Assembly: GCA_003990745.1 (NCBI GenBank)
Contig: RBNI01007266.1
Span: 1-10,486, forward strand
Length of the DNA: 10,486 nt
Origin: Jimgerdemannia flammicorona
Taxonomy: Eukaryota > Mucoromycota > Endogonomycetes > Endogonales > Endogonaceae
Direction of reading: 5' to 3'
Position numbers and translations under genes: made by a program. The notes beneath the pieces are model-generated. The model was not told the DNA's origin. It saw only the letters and a list, made by a program, of their open reading frames with translations, and did not search any database. This document shows positions 8,698 through 10,486 of the stretch, one piece after another. How positions within the stretch are numbered: position 1 is the stretch's first letter; each line of letters starts with the position of its first letter.

Positions 8698-10486
8698 CTA
8701 CAAATCTGCACCTGAGTCCTCCTGTACCAAATCCAAGATGTGTTCTGCAGCCAGTTCCTTCTTTGCAGCCTCCTGCGCCTCCAATCCCTCCAGAAGTTCA
8801 ACCATTGCCCCATTCTCTCTCTCCTCAAAGTCCTCCCGATACTCCCCACATGCCTCCTGCCAGAACTGCAACCCATGGTATTCCGCCCAACAGTAGGCAG
8901 CCCACTCACCAGTGACAACCATCAGCTCTGCCTTCCTCACCTCATCCACCTCATAACTCTCGTCTTCCAGTAAAATCACAAGAATCTCCGCCCTCAGCGC
9001 CTCCACCACTCCATCACCTTGCAGAATCCGTGCCCAGTGCTCCTCTGGCATGGCCCTCAGATCCACTTCCCCCAATATCTCAGCCACAAGGTCATCCATC
9101 ACATTGCTCATCCACAGCAGATTCCCAATCTCCTTCCCTCCAGGGGTCCCCGGCCGCCCTGCATCCAGCATCATAGTATCAGCACCTACACTGGCATTCT
9201 CATTCCACTCCTCCTCTGGAACATCCACCAGCTCATCCTCACCAACTGCCACCACCTGGCCTCCTTTCGCCACATCAGGGACTCCAAAGGTAACTTGCTG
9301 AGCTCCCTGCATTGGAACATCTTCAGCTGCCCCCTGCCACCCCACTGGACCCCTCCTGACAAGTGGGGGGGGGGTGCCATCTGACTCCTCCTCCCAAACC
9401 TCAAAAGTACCATCGATATAGGGATCCTTGCCCAGCACCTTTGCAGCCCATTCTTCCATCACTACTGCCTCCTTTCCTCCTTTGCCAGCCCATACACTGG
9501 CTTTGACACCTCCAGACTCCCCAGCCCTATCTGCCTTCCTCTTCTCCCCTCCAGTCATACTCACTAAGAGCTCCCTCTGCCTCAAGCGCCCCTGGGCCTG
9601 CTCCCACTGCTTCTTGTCAGTGCATACACGCTTCCCCTCTATAATCTCCAGATGCGTCGACTCCTCAAAGAGCTTCCAGGCCATAGCCTACCATTCCACC
9701 ATACCACTCATCTCCTCTAATGCCTCTAGCAAATCCTCCTCCTCCTCCTCACTCCCCTTCACCCTCGACACCTTACAAATAAATGCCCCCCACATCAACA
9801 CTGAGGGCCAGTCACCTGCCTTCCCTGTAGCCTCCCTCCCTGCCAGCCGAATCTGGACATCTACATTGCCCATCCTAATCGTCATCCCCTCCTACATCTG
9901 AAAGCCAATATCCACCACATCCCCATACTCCGCCATCACCTCCTCTACTCTCCTCCTTGTCTCTTCCTTCATCACTGTGGGCACTCCCTTCACCAGCAGC
10001 TGCACCATCCTGGGGTCCCACTGCAAACAGCACACCATAGGAACCACCACCTCCCCAACTGCCACTCCAGCCCTCAGTGCCTCTTTCAGTGGGCCCGCCT
10101 CCTCAAAGCCCACCTCCACTCCCTCCAGACTCTTCAGGAATTTCACTGAGGCCACCCCAGCCACCTGCTTCGAAATAAGCCCCAGGACCATCCTTGCCAT
10201 CACCACCAAGCCCTGGAAGCACAATGTAGCAGTGAACTCCGAAATTGACTTCTTGAGTAACAGAGCCACTGCCAGTCCCGTCACACCATTCGCCAGGTCT
10301 CCCTTCCGCATCAGGAACCCCTGCCCCCTCTGGCCATCAGCCGTCACATCTCTTTTTTTTTCCTGATTACCCATCACACTTCCATCAGCAGTCCCCCCCC
10401 CAGCCACCGCTCCTCCAGCACCTATGCTTGCCTCCCCCACCTGAGTACCTCCCCCCCTCCCTAGGCTCGCCTTGCCCTTCCCTACA
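8698..10486 (-). pseudogene. Copy B ORF1, 5' partial, two stops
   Basis: The frame enters at the right edge (first full codon at 10485) and matches copy A from about residue 86, so roughly 85 residues of the N-terminus are missing. It ends in TAG at 8698-8700, the same stop position and codon as copy A. The parts are those of copy A: the end of the Gly-rich N-terminus, the helical hydrophobic stretch, the RRM-like core (LLVKGVPTV..., EEVMAEYGDVVDIGF) and the acidic C-terminus ending ILDLVQEDSGADL. Premature stops are TAG at 9892-9894 (TGG in copy A, inside the RRM-like core) and TAG at 9688-9690 (AGG in A). An extra in-frame Pro codon sits at the G run 9365-9374. There is no frameshift and no CCHC zinc knuckle. 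Confidence 0.8.
9365..9374 (+). repeat. G10 run in copy B ORF1 (plus strand)
   Basis: This is the longer counterpart of the copy A G7 run. It adds one Pro codon to ORF1 (GTPPPL) and leaves the frame intact. Confidence 0.8.

Larger units (their letters stand above)
5788..10486 (-). mobile_element. Copy B: second copy of the same LINE, cut off in ORF2
   Basis: This is colinear with copy A at a constant offset: A 750 to 3660 matches B 5788 to 8698 (+5038), and A 4647 to 5324 matches B 9688 to 10365 (+5041). The single net length difference I found is 3 nt in a G run. Hand alignment of A 1321-1380 with B 6359-6418, and of A 4081-4140 with B 9119-9178, gives 9 mismatches in 60 each. The 5' end lies beyond the right edge. 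At the other end ORF2 stops being alignable at 5788, about 220 codons before the ORF2 end seen in copy A. The loss is therefore at the 3' side, which is not the usual 5' truncation of LINEs. It is better explained by interruption by copy A than by abortive reverse transcription. Confidence 0.87.

Noticed and set aside
750..10486. Simple head-to-tail tandem duplication with a 5.04-kb period
   Set aside because: Copy A runs past the point where copy B breaks off, and the copies differ by about 15%. An insertion of one copy into the other explains the boundary better, though the left side is not visible.

Overview
The window holds eukaryotic, most likely vertebrate, repeat DNA: two copies of one non-LTR retrotransposon (LINE) family, both on the minus strand and filling almost every base. 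The reverse transcriptase and endonuclease motifs place the family in the L1 superfamily, and the wording of several motifs (for example GAKLNW after the FADD box) is closest to the Tx1-like branch found in fishes, amphibians and reptiles. The sparse CpG and the many C-to-T / G-to-A type stop codons fit a methylated vertebrate genome. I cannot name the species. There are no bacterial genes, structural RNA genes, CRISPR arrays or host exons that I can support.

Layout, read 5'->3' on the minus strand (high to low coordinates). Copy B enters at 10486 with ORF1 already under way (about 85 N-terminal residues are outside the window). Its ORF1 stops at 8698. After a 31-nt spacer ORF2 runs from 8666 to about 5788, where it ends abruptly in mid-gene. 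Copy A starts there: an 88-nt 5' leader (5787-5700), ORF1 (5699-3660), the same 31-nt spacer, and ORF2 (3628-92). The last 91 bases are the ORF2 end or 3' UTR of copy A. The copies keep one register (offset 5038 in ORF2, 5041 in upstream ORF1). Two hand-aligned 60-nt stretches each gave 9 mismatches, about 85% identity.

ORF1 encodes a nucleic-acid-binding chaperone-like protein of about 679 aa, with a Gly-rich N-terminus, an RRM-like core and an acidic C-terminal part. ORF2 encodes an APE-type endonuclease, a reverse transcriptase and a C-terminal CCHC zinc-knuckle motif. Together they would form the ribonucleoprotein that nicks target DNA and copies its RNA there (target-primed reverse transcription). 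Both copies are dead: each has two premature stops in ORF1 and seven in ORF2, including one in the same codon of both. Yet neither has a frameshift that I can find.

The simplest reading of the junction is that copy A inserted into the ORF2 of copy B. By chance this joined ORF2 of B in frame to the leader and ORF1 of A. I found no undescribed system beyond this; the points worth checking are the nested junction, the stop-only pattern of decay, the shared stop next to the RT active site, and unusual features of ORF1 and the endonuclease.
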